Shown: positions 36,901-44,691 of the stretch, one piece after another
How the letters are laid out: each line of letters begins with the position of its first letter
Position numbering within the stretch: position 1 is the first letter of the stretch
Assembly (NCBI RefSeq): GCF_000955955.1
Contig: NZ_JYJG01000162.1
Coordinates: 1 to 45,169 of the forward strand
Direction: 5' to 3'
Length of the DNA stretch: 45,169 bases
Origin: Lentzea aerocolonigenes
GTDB lineage: Bacteria > Actinomycetota > Actinomycetes > Mycobacteriales > Pseudonocardiaceae
Translations under genes and position numbers: made by a program
The notes under the pieces: generated by a model
What the model was told of the DNA's origin: nothing
What the model saw: only the letters and a program-made list of their open reading frames with translations
The model's database searches: none

Positions 36901-37911
36901 TCACGCAGTCTGCCGTTGCTCGAACAACGCGCGCACACCCGGCTGGGTCCGGACCAGGTCCAACGCGAACGCGGCGTGACCAGGCACATACCCGTTGCCG
37001 ACCAGCATCTCCACGTCGGCGGCGAGACCTTCGGCGCCGAGAGCCGCCGCGCTGAACGAGGTGGCCATGGAGAAGAAGATCACGGTGCCGCCGTCGCCGG
37101 TAGCGAGGATGGCGCCGTGCTCGCACCCCGGCACGTCCACACACACGACCGTGACATCAACCTGCTTGCCGACCGCTTCGGCCACGGCGACGGGGTTGCG
37201 TGCGTCCGCGATGACGACCTCGTCAGCGAGGCCTGCCTTGCGGACCTGCTCGGCTTCCTTTTCGGTGGGGACGAGTGCGACAAGACGCGTCGCACCGGCC
37301 TGACGTGCGGCCGCGAGAGAGAGCGAACCGGACTTGCCACCACCGCCGAGCACCAGCACGGACCCGCCGGGGTGCTGGCGGACCACTCGATCGGTCAACG
37401 CCGGCGCCCCGCACACGTCCAGCACGGACAGCGCCAGCTCGTTGGGCATGTCCTCCGGGAGCACGGCCGCGATGGACCGTCCGAACAACACCGCGGTGCC
37501 CCGGCACGGCACCTGCTCGTCCTCGCCGTCCCAGTCCTGCAGGCCGTCGTTGATCTTCAGCGGCGTCAGCGTGAGGCTGACCAGCGTCGCGATCCGGTCG
37601 CCCGCCTTGAGGCCGAGCGGTGACTCCGGGCCGACTTCGAGGACCGTGCCGAGCAGCATGCCGCCAGAGCCGGTGACCGGGTTCTGCATCTTGCCGCGCT
37701 CGGAAACGATGTCGAGCACGGCCTGCCGAACCGCGTCACCGCTGCCGTGCTGCTCCCTGAGCTGCCGGAACGACGCAGCGTCCAGGTTGAGCCGCTCGAC
37801 CGCGACGATCACCTCGTCGGCCGCGGGGACGGGTTCCGCGTCCAGCCGCCACGCCTGCTGCGGCAGCACACCCGCGGGCTCGAGGACGCGGTGCAGTCCG
37901 TACGCGCTCAC
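36901..37911 (-). CDS. kdd: L-erythro-3,5-diaminohexanoate dehydrogenase
   Basis: 336 residues. NAD(P)-dependent enzyme that oxidatively deaminates 3,5-diaminohexanoate to 5-amino-3-oxohexanoate. The N-terminus (VSAYGLHRVLEPAGVLPQQAW), KMQNPVTGSGGMLLGTV, the Rossmann loop VLVLGGGGKSGSLSLAA and FFSMATSFSAAALGAEG match the Kdd family. GTG 37911 begins the conserved region; the frame is open to 38007 without support. It is the first gene of the operon kdd, amidohydrolase, kamD, kamE, kal. Palindromes lie in the 70 bp upstream. Confidence 0.92.
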   Translation of the reverse strand: MSAYGLHRVLEPAGVLPQQAWRLDAEPVPAADEVIVAVERLNLDAASFRQLREQHGSGDAVRQAVLDIVSERGKMQNPVTGSGGMLLGTVLEVGPESPLGLKAGDRIATLVSLTLTPLKINDGLQDWDGEDEQVPCRGTAVLFGRSIAAVLPEDMPNELALSVLDVCGAPALTDRVVRQHPGGSVLVLGGGGKSGSLSLAAARQAGATRLVALVPTEKEAEQVRKAGLADEVVIADARNPVAVAEAVGKQVDVTVVCVDVPGCEHGAILATGDGGTVIFFSMATSFSAAALGAEGLAADVEMLVGNGYVPGHAAFALDLVRTQPGVRALFEQRQTA

Positions 37912-37942
37912 CTGAAAATCCTTCGGTCGACGACGCTGTCTC

Positions 37943-37954
37943 GAAGATATCTTC
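37943..37954. promoter_or_regulatory. Perfect palindrome upstream of kdd
   Basis: GAAGATATCTTC is a perfect 12-bp palindrome 32 bp upstream of the kdd start, in an AT-richer patch of the short gap after the STAND gene. It is a reasonable operator or promoter-overlapping site for the beta-lysine operon. The regulator is not known; the GntR protein at 31929 is one candidate. Confidence 0.45.
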
Positions 37955-37981
37955 ACGTGAACCGTAAAGAATCCGCAAGCT

Positions 37982-40900
37982 TCACTTGACAAGTCGTGTG
38001 ACCACACCGGAACCGCGATCGGTGCCGAACCGGTCGCCGACCTCCAGCACCACGGGGACGTTCAGCGACAACGCGACCAGGGCGGCACCTTCCGGCACAT
38101 CCGCGGAGCCGAGATCCACAAGCTTCGCGTCCACGCGCACCCCGCGCAGGACCAGCTGGGTGTCCGCCGGAGGCAACGGCAGCATCAGGAACGCCTGGAT
38201 CTCCTGGCACATCCGCGTCGTGCCCGGCGCCGCCACCACCTGGACGGGCTTGAACTCGTGCCAGTTGGGTGCGGGAAGCACCACGCGCACCAGGTCGCCC
38301 GCGAACGCGGTGGTCACCAGCTCATCGGCCAACTTGATCGCGGAAACCCCGACCGTGGTGGCGCCGGCGCCCTGACCTCTCAGCTCAACGACGTCGTCCA
38401 CACTCACCTGGCCTCGCACGATCCGCCCGGTGAACTCCGGCGGTTCACCCGCAGCGACGTCGGTCCTGGCAACCGGCATCAAGAACGGCCGGTCGCGAAC
38501 GGCCGGTACGTCGTGGTCCAGCACCGGCACCAGCCCGCGCACGTCGTCCAGACTCGTGAGCCGGACCACAGCCGAGTGCTCGAACGCGAGCTCGGCCGCC
38601 AGTTCTTCCAGGTCCGCGAGGAGCAGGTCGTCCTGACCGGGTCCGACGACGGCGAATACGACCGCGCGCACCCCGACCTTGGCGGCCACCAGCAGCTGTT
38701 CCTCGCCCTGGTCGGTCACACCGTCGTCCGCGCCGACGATCATCAGCGCGCAGTCAGGCCGCCAGGCCCCCGAGACGAGGTAACGCAGACGCTCCTCGTG
38801 TTGCGCGCAGTCCACATGCGCGAAGCGCCGTGAGTAGACGGCATACCGGTGGACGACTCCCGGAGCAGCCATCTCCGAGCGGCCTTCCTGCAACACGCAG
38901 AACACCTTGGCGACCGTCTGGTCGCCGTCCACGTCCGCGCCGAGCGAAATGAGCACCGTTTCCGCGGGCTGACGCTGTTGCACGGCGGCCAGCAGACTGA
39001 TGGCGCCGCTGTGGTCCGGTTGCAACCGCAGCGCGTACTCGGCCAGGTCCCGTTCGTCGCTGCCCCGTTCGAGCCACCGCCTCCCGGTTTCAACGAGCAG
39101 ATCCGCGCAGAGCCGCAAGGCGACGTCGTGTCGCTCGGCGACCCGCACCACGAGCTTCACGTTCGTGGTGAACTCGACCAGAGGCAGGACACCGTCGCCG
39201 CCATCAGGTGGGTTCATGCGGAGTGCGGTCAGGGTGCGATCGATCAGATCGGGGCCGAAGCTGTCGTGGATCAGATCCCGGACGAGCGCTCGCACGACCA
39301 GATGGACCGCGAGCCAGCGACCCGCTGAGGACAGCAGCGACACCCGGTGCAGAGCGCGAACCGCGTTGTCGAAGCTGTGCGCGTCCACGTCCAGGATCCC
39401 CAGCACCACCTCCCGGTCGAGCGGGAACGCGGTCATCGCCAGCACCTTCAGCAGATCGGACGTGACTCGGTCGAAGGAGTCGACCGGGCCGAGAACGTTC
39501 CTGAGCTCCGGATGAAGGGACGTTCCGCGCTCCTCGAGCAGCGTTCGGTACGCGACTGCGGACGCCCCGGTCTGGCGCATGTACGCACCGGCGAGAGACA
39601 GCGCGAGCGGGAGGTGGCCGAGCTTCCTCGCGATGTCGCGGAGGACGTCGAGATCTCCCGGCCCGAGCAGCGAGAGCGAGTCGTCGCCGAACATCGCCGG
39701 CACCTCGATCACCGTGCCGTACTCGGCCCAGTCCGGATCGGTCGAGGTGATCAGCACATCGCCTCCGCCAACGCCAGGAAGCCGATCGAGCAAGGTGTGC
39801 GGGCTGCCGGCGCCGTCGAAGACGAGCAGCCACCGTCCGCGCGCGGTGAGGCTCTGGATCGCCTGCTCCGGCGCCACCTGCAACGCCCTGGCCAGCCTCG
39901 CGACGTCTTCGTCCAAGGTGTCCGCACGGAGGATCCAGATCACCTCGTACGCGCTGGTGTGTGCCTCGGCGTAGGTGCGCGCGAGGGTCGTCTTGCCGCC
40001 ACCGCTGATGCCGACCAGAGCACAGATCGTCGGCCTGCCCACCGCTGCCGTGGCGAAGCACTTCTCGATCTGGCGCTGAAGAGCCGGACGGGGCACCTCG
40101 ACGAGTCGTGCCACCGGAACGTTGTCGATCGCCGAGCCGGTGCCGGGAAACGCGCCCGCGGTCTTGACCTCTGTCAACGGGAGGTCGAGCCGGCGGGCGA
40201 GGCGGGCCCGTGCCGTCGCCTGGTCCAGGTCGAGCAGGCTGGTCATCGGCTGATCGGCGAGCGACGCCGGAAGCTCGGTCCGTTGCACCATCACGAAGAC
40301 GACCACGAGGCGCGCCGCGATCGCCGCCGCCAGCGACCGCTGTGTGCGTTCGTCGGTGAGAGCGGCGGGCGACACGAGCAGGATCATCCGGCTGTGGGCC
40401 TCGAACCCGCCGATGTCCGGATCGGCCACGGACACCCCCGCTCCGAGCCCAGTCAGCTGGGAGGCCACCCACTCGCCCCACCTTGTGTCCTCCGCCGCGT
40501 AGCTGAGCAGCAGGTCCGTGCGCGAAGCAGCGGCGACCGTCGCGGTCGAGTCCACCGTGGACACGGCCTTCACGAACGACACGTAGCGTTCCATGTCGAC
40601 GCCCACGAAAGTGTCCCGCTCCGAGATCTTCAGCGACAGCAACGACCTGAGCGCCGGGTACAGCTCGGAGAACCGCTTCACCTGTTCCACCAGCACCAGG
40701 TCCGGCTCGTCCCGTTCCAGCACTGCGGGTGTGCGGTAGGCCTCTTCCAGCCGTGCGAGCAACGTGTGGTCGTCCACCACTGCCCGGTACACCTGCCGGT
40801 ACTGCGCCTGGATCACGACGAGTTTCGCGAGCACGGGCGGCACCACGCCGTCAGCGAACTCCTTGAGCAGGCTAAAGGCCTGGACGCTGCGCTTGATCCG

Positions 40901-41938
40901 GCGCGGGTTGTAGGGCGGGCTACCGCGCAGGACAGGCACGCAGTCGTGCACGTCGACGTCGTCCGACAGCGACCGGATGAAGTCCTCCACCCGTGTCTCG
41001 GCGGCAGGCGGCAGCGAGTACGGCAGCTGCACGACCTTCTCGAAATAGGTCTCCCCCAGCTCGCGTCCACCTGCGTGCAGGTCCTTGTACTTCACCGCGA
41101 TCGCGTGCTCGATGATCTCCCGGTCGACCGCGAGCAGGAAGACGCAGCCGGGTTCGTCCAGCACGAGCTTCACGGTCTCGACGATCTGCAGCGTCTGCTC
41201 CGGCAGGCACCTGTCGAGATCGTCGATGATGACCACCAACGGCTTCGACGCGTGCACCACGTCCAGCACGCCGCGGAACTCCCGGTTGAAGTCGTCGAGC
41301 AGCGCGCTCTGTTCGCGGTGGGCCTGGCTGCGGCGGAACTTCGAGAGGTCCGCGCCGAGCTTGATGTCGAAGAGCTTGAGCAGCGCGTCCGGTTTGGCGC
41401 CCAGCCCCGCGAACAACGCGACGAGAACCCGGACGACGGGTGAACTGAAGATCGGGTTCGCTGCGAGGGAGTTCGCCACGGGGTTCGATGGCACGGGCAC
41501 CAGGCTGATCGCCATCAGGATGAGCACCGCGAGTAACGCTACCCGGAACAGCAGCACGAACGTCTTGCGGCAGACCTCCCAGGCACCTGCCCTGAAGTCG
41601 ATCGACTTCCACCAGATCCGCAGGCGCGCCCACGGACGGCGGTACCAGGGCACAGACAGCTTCGATTCGGTGATGATCCGCTCGATCAGGGCAGACCAGA
41701 GGTTCTCCTCGCGGACGTACTTCCAGGCGTTGAACCAGATCGGCTTGATGCCGCGAGCCCGCAACGCCTGGTCGACCATCATCAGGAAACTGGTCTTGCC
41801 GCTGCCCCACTCGCCGTACACGCCGATGGTCCAGGGCGTGCCCGCGCGGTTGGTTGCGCTGATCCTCGTCGCCAGCGGTACCGCGAACTGGTCGAAGCCG
41901 AGCTTGTCGTCGGCGGTCGGCTGATCGGGAACCGGCAT
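37982..41938 (-). CDS. KAP / TIR-like / NB-ARC / EF-Tu-like multi-domain STAND protein
   Basis: 1318 residues. In order: KAP-type P-loop NTPase (Walker A GEWGSGKT at 42-49, Walker B VVIIDDLDRC at 225-234) with inserted membrane segments at about 126-148 and 167-180; a TIR-like domain at about 473-580 (TDLLLSYAAEDTRWGEWVASQL, then SRMILLVSP); an NB-ARC NTPase with Walker A GISGGGKTT at 633-641, Walker B LLVFDG at 704-709 and GHLPLAL at 774-780; a winged-helix and helical region to about 990; and an EF-Tu-like module at about 993-1318. In the last part RRFAHVDCAQHEE matches the EF-Tu switch II region but the three GTP-binding motifs are lost (see findings). KAP and NB-ARC proteins act as membrane or cytoplasmic switches in bacterial conflict systems. 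The gene starts 30 nt after the GH13 gene, same strand. Function is inferred. Confidence 0.88.
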   Translation of the reverse strand: MPVPDQPTADDKLGFDQFAVPLATRISATNRAGTPWTIGVYGEWGSGKTSFLMMVDQALRARGIKPIWFNAWKYVREENLWSALIERIITESKLSVPWYRRPWARLRIWWKSIDFRAGAWEVCRKTFVLLFRVALLAVLILMAISLVPVPSNPVANSLAANPIFSSPVVRVLVALFAGLGAKPDALLKLFDIKLGADLSKFRRSQAHREQSALLDDFNREFRGVLDVVHASKPLVVIIDDLDRCLPEQTLQIVETVKLVLDEPGCVFLLAVDREIIEHAIAVKYKDLHAGGRELGETYFEKVVQLPYSLPPAAETRVEDFIRSLSDDVDVHDCVPVLRGSPPYNPRRIKRSVQAFSLLKEFADGVVPPVLAKLVVIQAQYRQVYRAVVDDHTLLARLEEAYRTPAVLERDEPDLVLVEQVKRFSELYPALRSLLSLKISERDTFVGVDMERYVSFVKAVSTVDSTATVAAASRTDLLLSYAAEDTRWGEWVASQLTGLGAGVSVADPDIGGFEAHSRMILLVSPAALTDERTQRSLAAAIAARLVVVFVMVQRTELPASLADQPMTSLLDLDQATARARLARRLDLPLTEVKTAGAFPGTGSAIDNVPVARLVEVPRPALQRQIEKCFATAAVGRPTICALVGISGGGKTTLARTYAEAHTSAYEVIWILRADTLDEDVARLARALQVAPEQAIQSLTARGRWLLVFDGAGSPHTLLDRLPGVGGGDVLITSTDPDWAEYGTVIEVPAMFGDDSLSLLGPGDLDVLRDIARKLGHLPLALSLAGAYMRQTGASAVAYRTLLEERGTSLHPELRNVLGPVDSFDRVTSDLLKVLAMTAFPLDREVVLGILDVDAHSFDNAVRALHRVSLLSSAGRWLAVHLVVRALVRDLIHDSFGPDLIDRTLTALRMNPPDGGDGVLPLVEFTTNVKLVVRVAERHDVALRLCADLLVETGRRWLERGSDERDLAEYALRLQPDHSGAISLLAAVQQRQPAETVLISLGADVDGDQTVAKVFCVLQEGRSEMAAPGVVHRYAVYSRRFAHVDCAQHEERLRYLVSGAWRPDCALMIVGADDGVTDQGEEQLLVAAKVGVRAVVFAVVGPGQDDLLLADLEELAAELAFEHSAVVRLTSLDDVRGLVPVLDHDVPAVRDRPFLMPVARTDVAAGEPPEFTGRIVRGQVSVDDVVELRGQGAGATTVGVSAIKLADELVTTAFAGDLVRVVLPAPNWHEFKPVQVVAAPGTTRMCQEIQAFLMLPLPPADTQLVLRGVRVDAKLVDLGSADVPEGAALVALSLNVPVVLEVGDRFGTDRGSGVVTRLVK

Positions 41939-41968
41939 GCTCGTTTGTCGCCAGCCGACCGCCTTTCG

Positions 41969-43471
41969 CTACTGCAGGCGGAACCAGCGGCAGTCGTACG
42001 GCGCGAGATCGACCTTGGCACCGCTCTTCGCGGGCCTCACCCGCTTGCCGGTCAGCAGGTCCGTGAGCACGCCTTCCGCCGGGATCCTCACGGTGATCTC
42101 CCTGTTCGCGAGGTTGTGCGCGGCGATCACGGTGCCGCCGTCGCAGTCCGCGCGATGGGCGAACACGGTCGGGTCACCCGCGTCGAGGACCTGGAAGTCG
42201 CCCCACGCGAGTTCGGGGCACTCCCGGTAGAGCTGGATGAGCTGGCGCATCCAGGTCAGCAACGACTCGGGGTCGTGGCGTTGCTCCTTCGCGGCCTCCC
42301 AGTCCATCGGCACGCGCACCGCCAGCCTGCCTTCCAGCTTCAGGTCTTCCTTCAGACCGATTTCTTCTCCGTAGAACAGCACCGGCGTGCCCGGCAGCGT
42401 GAACAGCAGGCTGTAGACCATGCGGATGCGGCGCTGGTCGTCCTTCAGCATGCCCGGCAGCCGTCGGCGCAGACCGCGGCCGTAGAGCTGCATCGACGGG
42501 TCCGGGCCGAACGCGTCGAAGACCTCCTGGCGTTCGTCCTCCGGCAGTTTGTCGAGGGTCAGTTCGTCGTGGTTGCGGACGAACGTCGCCCAGTGTCCGT
42601 CGCGCGGCGGCTGCGGGCGTTCCTGCAACGCCTTGACCAGCGGTCCGCTCGACTGCCGCGCCAACGCCAGGTACATCGCCTGCATGCCCACGAAGTCGAA
42701 GCACATCGTCAGCTCGTCGCCGACGCCCTGGCCGTAGTAGGCCATCGTGTCCTTGTACGGCAGGTTCACCTCGCCCAGCAGCACGCCCTCGCCGTTGCGG
42801 CGGTTGAGGAACGCGCGCAGGTCGGTGAGGTAGTCGTGCGGGTCGGGCAGCGAGAGGGCGTCCGTGGGGTCGTTGTGCTCCAGCAGGAACGGGACGGCGT
42901 CGACGCGGAAGCCGCTCAGGCCCAGTTCCATCCAGAAGCCCATGATCCGGGCGATCTCGTCGCGGACCTCCGGGTTCGAGACGTTCAGGTCGGGCTGGTG
43001 CTTGTAGAAGCGGTGCAGGTAGTACTTGCCGACCTCTTCGGAGTACTGCCAGAGGCTGTTCTCCTTGTCCGGGAACGTGATCCCCTGCGGGCCGTCGGTC
43101 TGGGGCTCGTCGGCCCAGACGTACCAGTCGCGCTTCTCGGGGTCGTGGAACCACGGGTGCTGGTCCGAGGTGTGGTTGACGACGAGGTCCGCGATGACGC
43201 GCATGCCCCGGTCGCGTGCCGCGCGAACGAACTCCACGAAGTCACCCAATGACCCGAGGCGCGGGTCCACGCCGTAGAAATCCGTGATGTCGTAGCCGTC
43301 GTCGCGTTCGGGCGTGGGATAGAACGGCATCAGCCACACACACGTGACCCCTAGTGCGTGGAGGTGGTCGATGCGTTCGGTGGCGCCTTTGAAACCGTTG
43401 TCGGAGAAGGTCTCCACGTCGAGGCAGTAGAGAACGGCGTTCTTCCACCAGACGTCTGACGTGCGGATCAT
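41969..43471 (-). CDS. GH13 alpha-amylase/trehalose-synthase-like enzyme
   Basis: 500 residues with the GH13 barrel: opening DVWWKNAVLYCLDVETFSD, VVNHTSDQHPWF, nucleophile Asp in GFRVDAVPF, acid/base Glu in LGEVN, transition-state Asp in RNHDELTLD, and a C-terminal beta domain ending DLAPYDCRWFRLQ. It resembles the TreS branch (maltose to trehalose isomerase) but is shorter than TreS and could be a glucan or sucrose-type hydrolase. ATG overlaps the LLM oxidoreductase stop by 4 bp (43468-43471), so the two are translationally coupled. This pair is typical of actinomycete genomes. Confidence 0.9.
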   Translation of the reverse strand: MIRTSDVWWKNAVLYCLDVETFSDNGFKGATERIDHLHALGVTCVWLMPFYPTPERDDGYDITDFYGVDPRLGSLGDFVEFVRAARDRGMRVIADLVVNHTSDQHPWFHDPEKRDWYVWADEPQTDGPQGITFPDKENSLWQYSEEVGKYYLHRFYKHQPDLNVSNPEVRDEIARIMGFWMELGLSGFRVDAVPFLLEHNDPTDALSLPDPHDYLTDLRAFLNRRNGEGVLLGEVNLPYKDTMAYYGQGVGDELTMCFDFVGMQAMYLALARQSSGPLVKALQERPQPPRDGHWATFVRNHDELTLDKLPEDERQEVFDAFGPDPSMQLYGRGLRRRLPGMLKDDQRRIRMVYSLLFTLPGTPVLFYGEEIGLKEDLKLEGRLAVRVPMDWEAAKEQRHDPESLLTWMRQLIQLYRECPELAWGDFQVLDAGDPTVFAHRADCDGGTVIAAHNLANREITVRIPAEGVLTDLLTGKRVRPAKSGAKVDLAPYDCRWFRLQ

Positions 43472-44412
43472 CGGGTCACCTCAACGAATGCGTCGATGAA
43501 CGGAATCAGGTCCTGGCCGACGTGGTGCAGGTAGATCTCCTCGAATCCGAGCTCGCTGTAGTTGTGCAGCTGCTCGAGGTGCCACTTGAGGTCTGACGAC
43601 ACGTTGACGACCTGTGCGACCTCTTCCGGCGTGACGTGCTCCGCGACCACGTCGAAGTGCTCGGCCAGTTCCAGGTCCCAGCAGACCGGTGGTTTGAACA
43701 CGTTGGTGCGCCACTGCTCGTGCGCGATCTTGAGCGCGGTGTCGTCGTCTTCCGCCCAGCTGAGGTGCACCTGCAGGTGGAGCTTGCCGCGGCCGCCCGC
43801 GTCCCGGTAGGCGCCGGCCAGTTCCCGCAGCCGCTCGGGTGGGGCGTTGACCGTGATCAACCCGTCGGCCCACTCGGCGCACCAACGCGCGGTCTCGGGG
43901 CTGACGGCGGCACCGATGAGCTGTGGCGGCTCGTCGGGCAGCGTCCAGAGTTTCGCGCGGTCGACGCGGATGAGGCCGTCGTGGCTGACCTCCTCGCCGT
44001 CGAGGAGCGCACGGATGACGTCCACGCACTCCCGGAGTCTGGCGTTGCGGAGGTCCTTGCGCGGCCAGCCGTCGCCGGTGATGTGCTCGTTGCTGGCCTC
44101 GCCGGTGCCGAGGGCGGCCCAGAACCGGCCTGGGTACATCGCGGCGAGGGTGCCGATCGCCTGGGCCGTGATGGCCGGGTGGTAGCGCTGGCCCGGGGCG
44201 GTGACCACGCCGAACGGGAGGTTCGTGGCCTGCAGTGCGGCGCCGAGCCAGGACCAGGCGAACCCCGAGTGGCCCTGTCTGGAGCTCCACGGGGAGAAGT
44301 GGTCGGAGCTCATCGCGGCTGTGAAGCCGGCCTGTTCGGCTCGTTGCACGGCCGTGAGCAGGGCGGTGGGGTGGATCTGCTCATGTGACGCGTGGATGCC
44401 GTAAACGGTCAT
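43468..44412 (-). CDS. LLM-class flavin/F420-dependent oxidoreductase
   Basis: 314 residues of the luciferase-like monooxygenase fold: MTVYGIHASHEQIHPTALL at the start, SSDHFSPW, GVVTAPGQRYHPAI, ALGTGEASNEHITGDGW, and a C-terminal ELGFEEIYLHHVGQDL. The pattern matches the TIGR03885-type family, members of which lie beside GH13 enzymes. It may use F420 or FMN; the substrate is unknown. It is the first gene of the LLM-GH13 pair, divergent from the small secreted peptide gene. Confidence 0.88.
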   Translation of the reverse strand: MTVYGIHASHEQIHPTALLTAVQRAEQAGFTAAMSSDHFSPWSSRQGHSGFAWSWLGAALQATNLPFGVVTAPGQRYHPAITAQAIGTLAAMYPGRFWAALGTGEASNEHITGDGWPRKDLRNARLRECVDVIRALLDGEEVSHDGLIRVDRAKLWTLPDEPPQLIGAAVSPETARWCAEWADGLITVNAPPERLRELAGAYRDAGGRGKLHLQVHLSWAEDDDTALKIAHEQWRTNVFKPPVCWDLELAEHFDVVAEHVTPEEVAQVVNVSSDLKWHLEQLHNYSELGFEEIYLHHVGQDLIPFIDAFVEVTR

Positions 44413-44442
44413 GCGACTTCAGGTACCCCGCACGGAGATCAA

Positions 44443-44469
44443 GGCAACCTTTGTCGCGGCTCGGGCGTG
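44443..44469 (+). promoter_or_regulatory. Putative ECF-sigma-type promoter of the small peptide gene
   Basis: GGCAACC at 44443-44449 and CGTG at 44466-44469 are 16 bp apart, a spacing and composition typical of ECF sigma-factor promoters (AAC in the -35 and CGT in the -10). The expected start of transcription, about 6-8 nt further on, falls at or just before the ATG at 44478, and there is no ribosome site, so a leaderless transcript is likely. Confidence 0.5.
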
Positions 44470-44477
44470 CACGAGTC

Positions 44478-44606
44478 ATGAAGATCCTCATCGCCGCACT
44501 GGCGGCTCTCGCGTTCGCTCTCACCCCGTTCGCAACCCAGGAAGCGCCTGCTCAGAACCCCGGCTGGTGCTCGGACCAGTCCGTCGGCGCCGGCCCCTGC
44601 ACGTAG
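44478..44606 (+). CDS. Small secreted peptide with two cysteines
   Basis: 42-residue ORF too short for most annotation. A signal peptide (MKILIAALAALAFALTPFA) is followed by an AxA-type cleavage site near TQEAPA and a mature tail of about 17 residues (QNPGWCSDQSVGAGPCT) whose two Cys could form one disulfide. No ribosome site precedes ATG 44478, but an ECF-like promoter 9 nt away suggests leaderless expression. No modification enzyme or transporter is next to it, so a RiPP is not supported. A secreted signal or toxin-like peptide is possible. Confidence 0.6.
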   Translation: MKILIAALAALAFALTPFATQEAPAQNPGWCSDQSVGAGPCT

Positions 44607-44624
44607 CCCGAACTTTTTTTCGGG
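44607..44624 (+). terminator. Hairpin with a T-rich loop after the small peptide gene
   Basis: CCCGAA at 44607-44612 pairs with TTCGGG at 44619-44624 around a 7-nt loop of one C and six T. It begins directly after the TAG stop. It is a candidate terminator, although the T-run is in the loop and not after the stem. Confidence 0.45.
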
Positions 44625-44691
44625 GAACCGTTGAACCGATCCCGAACAGCGTCCGTGTGGATGGCAGCACCCTCGCGGAGGAGGAACGGCG

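Noticed and set aside
21570..41938. A compact defence island or prophage including both STAND NTPases
   Set aside because: The genes between them are metabolic operons, and no integrase, tRNA, phage genes, restriction system or toxin-antitoxin pair is visible.
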